Source: Saccoglossus kowalevskii (lineage: Eukaryota; Hemichordata; Enteropneusta; Harrimaniidae). From it: 10,443 nucleotides of DNA. The notes under the pieces are model-generated. The model was given only the letters and a program-made list of their open reading frames with translations. It searched no databases and was not told the origin of the DNA. The position numbers and the translations under genes are program-made. Within the stretch, counting starts at the first letter, position 1. Each line of letters starts with the position of its first letter. Shown here piece after piece: positions 7,274-10,443 of the stretch. Location of the stretch: contig NW_003106598.1 in NCBI RefSeq assembly GCF_000003605.2, positions 134,489 to 144,931 on the forward strand. Reading direction: 5' to 3'.

Positions 7274-7479
7274 AAGTGAAAACGGAATGACCTATTTATA
7301 GTAAACAACGGTGCAATTGAAACTGTTTCCAGCGTCTTGCCAGTTATTTCATTTATTATCATTATCAATTCAATAACGTTGAACCCGAACCGTGTAAGGC
7401 ATTAATATTGAAATTGGTGCCGATTCATTTAGTTGTTGATTTCATCATATAATGTCTTTTTAATTATATAATCTGAGGG

Positions 7480-7735
7480 TTAACCTTGGAGCCACCTGAA
7501 GGGGATAACAGATCCTGATTTATTTGTTTGTAAGTCTTGTCCTAGGTGTGCTCCGTGAATAACGTTATACACCGTACATTGGGTCTATGTCATAAATACT
7601 GTGTGTGTTTTTATTTTTGTGAATTTTCGACCAGTATAGTTATTTAAATTGTCATTTTGCATTCTTGGTCGAGTCAACAGTGACTACATGTATAATAACC
7701 TGCTGTCGTTGAATTAATTAGTTGTAGCATTGGTG
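7480..7735 (+). mobile_element. Possible LTR-like segment
   Basis: A purine-rich run (GAAGGGGATAACAGATCC at 7498-7515) is followed by about 220 bases with LTR-like composition, then ATTGGTGACGATGGCGACG near 7729-7747. The latter resembles the LTR/primer-binding junction of many Ty3-type elements, where TGG opens the tRNA-complementary site. The pol fossil lies upstream on the same strand. No second LTR copy is in the window, so ends and identity are uncertain. Confidence 0.25.
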
Positions 7736-7747
7736 ACGATGGCGACG

Positions 7748-8837
7748 ATTATTAAGATGGAAAGTTCAATGAAGACGCTGATTGTCACGAGATATTGTCC
7801 CCACATGATTCTAGTTTACAAGTATTTTAAAGTTTTATTGAGTTTTCAGGAAGTTTATGAGTACGAACTATAATGGGAAAGCTCCACGTGATCTTAAGGG
7901 GTTTTCAGATTTGTCAGTTATGCGTAGTTTTTAAAATATGTCATTTATAATATATACTGATTTTGGACAACTTGATTTAACAGTTTTAATATTTCACTGA
8001 AACACAAGTATATTAACATACGTCGCCTAGAACCATGAATAAACACGAAAACCTTTTTTAATACTGATTAACATAAAATTACCAAGTCATTAATTTCTAT
8101 AACAATTATGAGATTATAATAGAACATCAGCTTCGAGTCAAAGACCACCTTCACATATTCCAAATTACATTCTGTCATGCATTACATGACAAGTGTTTAT
8201 TCTAGAAAGGTAGTAGGGGAAATATGAATTCGGTAATTGTGTCCAATAAAATGAAGAATGAAGACAGAATATCGCTTGCTCGTGGGACATTCTCAGATCT
8301 ACTATCAGATCATGTGACCTCTTACTTCCGCATTGTAGTAGTGGTAATGTAAAATATACCGATCAATATAGACATATATGTTTATAAAAAAATATTGTAC
8401 AATTTTGTAAGACTTGCTACTATGATATTCAAGACCTAGAAACTACGTAATCTGTCTATCGCTGGCAGCGATTGGTGGATAACGTGTTCTTTTGCACACG
8501 CTATCAATTCTGGAGTCATGGCTTGATTTTACCATGTCAGTTTAATAAGAGGCAGTATATTACATCTGGTATGTACATTGGTACAATGTGGTACATGAAT
8601 ATTGCAGATAAATTCAAGTTTAGATATATATTCTGCCATATTCATTAAATCGTACAGGACCACTAAGTTTACATTTGCGTGAATAAGTTGCTACAGTGTG
8701 TTTGATTTTGCCAAAATATTTGCTAAGATCGATTGACCACAATTGTTTTAATCTTTATTTGAACAATTTATCAAAATGTAACCACCTGTTGCAACAAGTT
8801 ATTTTCAGCGTATTTGCGTTCATGTGTCTTTGTCCAT
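7748..8837. other. Intergenic AT-rich sequence, no gene seen
   Basis: I see no conserved protein motif, RNA gene or array. One small bulged hairpin occurs at 8571-8596 (ATGTACATTG, three-base loop, CAATGTGGTACAT). The short open frame at 8696-8914 gains half its length from the inverted-repeat arm and is not called. Confidence 0.5.
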
Positions 8838-9105
8838 CAAAATTCGACCGAATTCGTCGTCTTTGTGTGGAAAAATCTCTTAAATACGAACACCTAATTA
8901 TACGAAGAACATAGAACACTTTCCCGGGGTATTTTAAACCGAAATTGTCATCTAATTGTAAGGCCGTCGCTGATTGGCTGCAGAGCTGGAATGAAAATGT
9001 TTGGTTTCAAATATCCCAGGAAAGTGTTCTATGTTCTTCGTGTAATTAGGTGTTTGTATGTAAGGGATTTTTCCACACAAAAACGACGCATTCGGCCGAA
9101 TTTTG
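8838..9105. mobile_element. Long inverted-repeat (foldback/MITE) element
   Basis: The left arm 8838-8940 and right arm 9003-9105 are each 103 bases. They are inverted copies without gaps, with 10 mismatches by my count (about 90% identity). They flank a 62-base centre (8941-9002) containing CTGATTGGCTG. The outermost bases are CAAAATTCG and its complement. The interior is non-coding; the open frames across it on both strands read the same arm. A non-autonomous DNA transposon is likely. The flanks (CCAT before, TTAT after) show no clear target-site duplication. Confidence 0.85.
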
Positions 9106-10087
9106 TTATCGGTTGGCTTAATATTACCCCCAACGGATTGTATTTCTGTGAAAGGTTTGCATTTTTGTCCTGATTTGTAGGAATCTGAAAAACGCGTTTC
9201 ATAACTTGTCTCTTAGTTTTATGCCGCATTCAAGATGGCGGTTTCCATATAGTAAATCTCGCATTTATTTTATTATCACGTGTGCGCCAGCTGATTGCGG
9301 TATGACTGTACCATTTGGTCTAGCGGCCTTAAGTCGATTAATATTGATGAAATGCCACAAGAAAGACTTTAAACCATTGCCAAGGCAAATCTATTGATCG
9401 ATTTCTAACGCCATTGACCGGCTTGGAATTTCTTCATTGCGATGTGCGTTTTCAGCTGTGTTCTCAAAACAGGCATGATGTTACGGCTTTGAAGCTGAGA
9501 CATTACCAATCATAGCAGCAATGTGACGTATCATACACCGAAATCTGACCCTGGCCTTGATCGACAGTTTCTAAAACGATATGAAGAACTAAAATATCAA
9601 GTTCTCCAATGGCAACACTGCTAAAATGAAAATCGAGTCTACTCAAATTGTATGATTCTTTTGTCTCTCTAAAAGTGCATTGTATTATAATTCACTACAA
9701 ATCTTGGATTCTGATTGGTCAACATTATTGTCAAGCGGGGCAGTGTGGTATTACTTCCAAAAGCGAATACAAGTTAATGTGGTATTGTCGATCGTTCAGC
9801 ATATCTGGGGGGGGGTATATTAGTGCACCATAGCGAATGCTGTAAGACATCGTGGAAGACGTAAGGTTGACACGTGTAACCTCTGACACCTCTGATAAAC
9901 TGAACAAGGCTGGGGGTCACCGTTCATTACCGCCTTGACCCCCTTAAACAAGTCCAAGTCCCGTTATTATATGACTGAAATGTGTGAACCACGCATTACA
10001 ATAACATGCCATCACGCCATGTAACACACAATATACAACTTTCATGCAGTGGAGTGAACAGGTTTATTTAGTAACTATAGAGATTAG

Positions 10088-10089
<2 letters not shown>
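9106..10089. other. Intergenic sequence, no gene seen
   Basis: No recognisable coding or RNA gene. Small items are CAAGATGGCGG (9232-9242, YY1-like), CACGTG at 9279-9284, a TGATTGGTCAA CCAAT-type word at 9712-9722, and a G8 run near 9806-9813. Frames of 60-odd codons here have no family resemblance. Confidence 0.5.
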
Positions 10090-10131
<42 letters not shown>

Positions 10132-10138
10132 GAGTGAC
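10090..10138. repeat. (AT)n microsatellite
   Basis: Uninterrupted AT dinucleotides, 49 bases. Confidence 0.97.
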
Positions 10139-10238
10139 GACTGATAATGCAATCGCAGAATTTGTGTCTTCCCACATTGATGTATTTCTAGTATCTTGTC
10201 GGCAATTCATTTATGAGTTCCAGATGTTTTAGACCTGA

Positions 10239-10268
10239 AATAAATTGTGAAAAACAAACAAAAAAAAT
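10239..10268 (+). other. AATAAA with A-rich tail, possible retroposon 3' end
   Basis: AATAAA at 10239-10244 is followed within a few bases by an A-rich tract (about 10249-10268, interrupted by C). This arrangement is typical of a retroposed cDNA or SINE/LINE tail. No coding or SINE body upstream was recognised. The remaining bases to 10443 show nothing beyond an 8-bp inverted pair (GGCCTTAA 10281-10288, TTAAGGCC 10408-10415). Confidence 0.3.
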
Positions 10269-10443
10269 ATTTATTTAATGGGCCTTAAGCATATCCTAAA
10301 GGTCGGACATATGGGCAATATCTAGAGATACCTTTTTATAACATATTAAACTTGTTTTCAAACTTTAATAATAGTTGCTTATATTAACTGAATTCTACGG
10401 TGGCTTGTTAAGGCCATGCACTGTTTTTCGAATTACTCACATT

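Noticed and set aside
8991-9229. Open frames on both strands across the inverted repeat
   Set aside because: The peptides from the 8696-8914 frame and the minus-strand frame look alike only because both read the same inverted-repeat arm; this is not conserved protein evidence.
1-10443. A new multi-gene or defence-like system
   Set aside because: Only one real gene is visible; the rest is introns, 3' UTR, repeats and mobile-element remains, with no second conserved coding unit.

Overview
This is an AT-rich piece of animal (metazoan) nuclear DNA. It has an intron-dense gene with GT-AG junctions, many microsatellites and minisatellites, foldback elements and a decayed LTR-retrotransposon fragment. 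The style fits a marine invertebrate or basal deuterostome, but nothing in the window fixes the species.

Positions 413-5304 (+) hold the last nine coding exons of one gene, an M28B-family zinc metallopeptidase of the glutamate carboxypeptidase II (GCPII/FOLH1) / NAALAD-like superfamily. The exons join in frame through eight introns. They encode 346 residues plus a split first codon, matching the C-terminal part of GCPII from just before the catalytic Glu424-Glu425 pair to the stop codon. The metal-site and catalytic residues in this stretch are intact (equivalents of Glu424, Glu425, Asp453 and His553). Most residues that give GCPII its acidic-peptide and C-terminal-glutamate specificity are replaced, so the product looks more like a NAALADL1-type or general M28B exopeptidase. 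The 5' exons, including those for zinc ligands His377 and Asp387, lie upstream of the window.

The introns are rich in repeats. Intron 3 has a short hairpin and a YY1-like site. Intron 4 has a CA microsatellite, a TTAA-flanked MITE-like element and a striking 37-unit pentanucleotide array arranged in blocks. Intron 5 has six perfect copies of a 28-bp unit, each carrying a CACGTG E-box. Intron 6 has a foldback and a second, diverged copy of the MITE.

From about 5305 the window is 3' UTR and then intergenic. Positions 6269-6912 hold a Ty3/Gypsy-type reverse transcriptase/RNase H fossil broken by frameshifts, stops and a deletion, possibly followed by an LTR-like stretch (about 7480-7735). Positions 8838-9105 form a large inverted repeat with 103-bp arms about 90% identical around a 62-bp centre. 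The rest has no recognisable gene; it contains an (AT)n tract and an A-rich tail that may mark a retroposed 3' end.

There is one confident gene. I saw no tRNA, rRNA or CRISPR array, and no multi-gene system.
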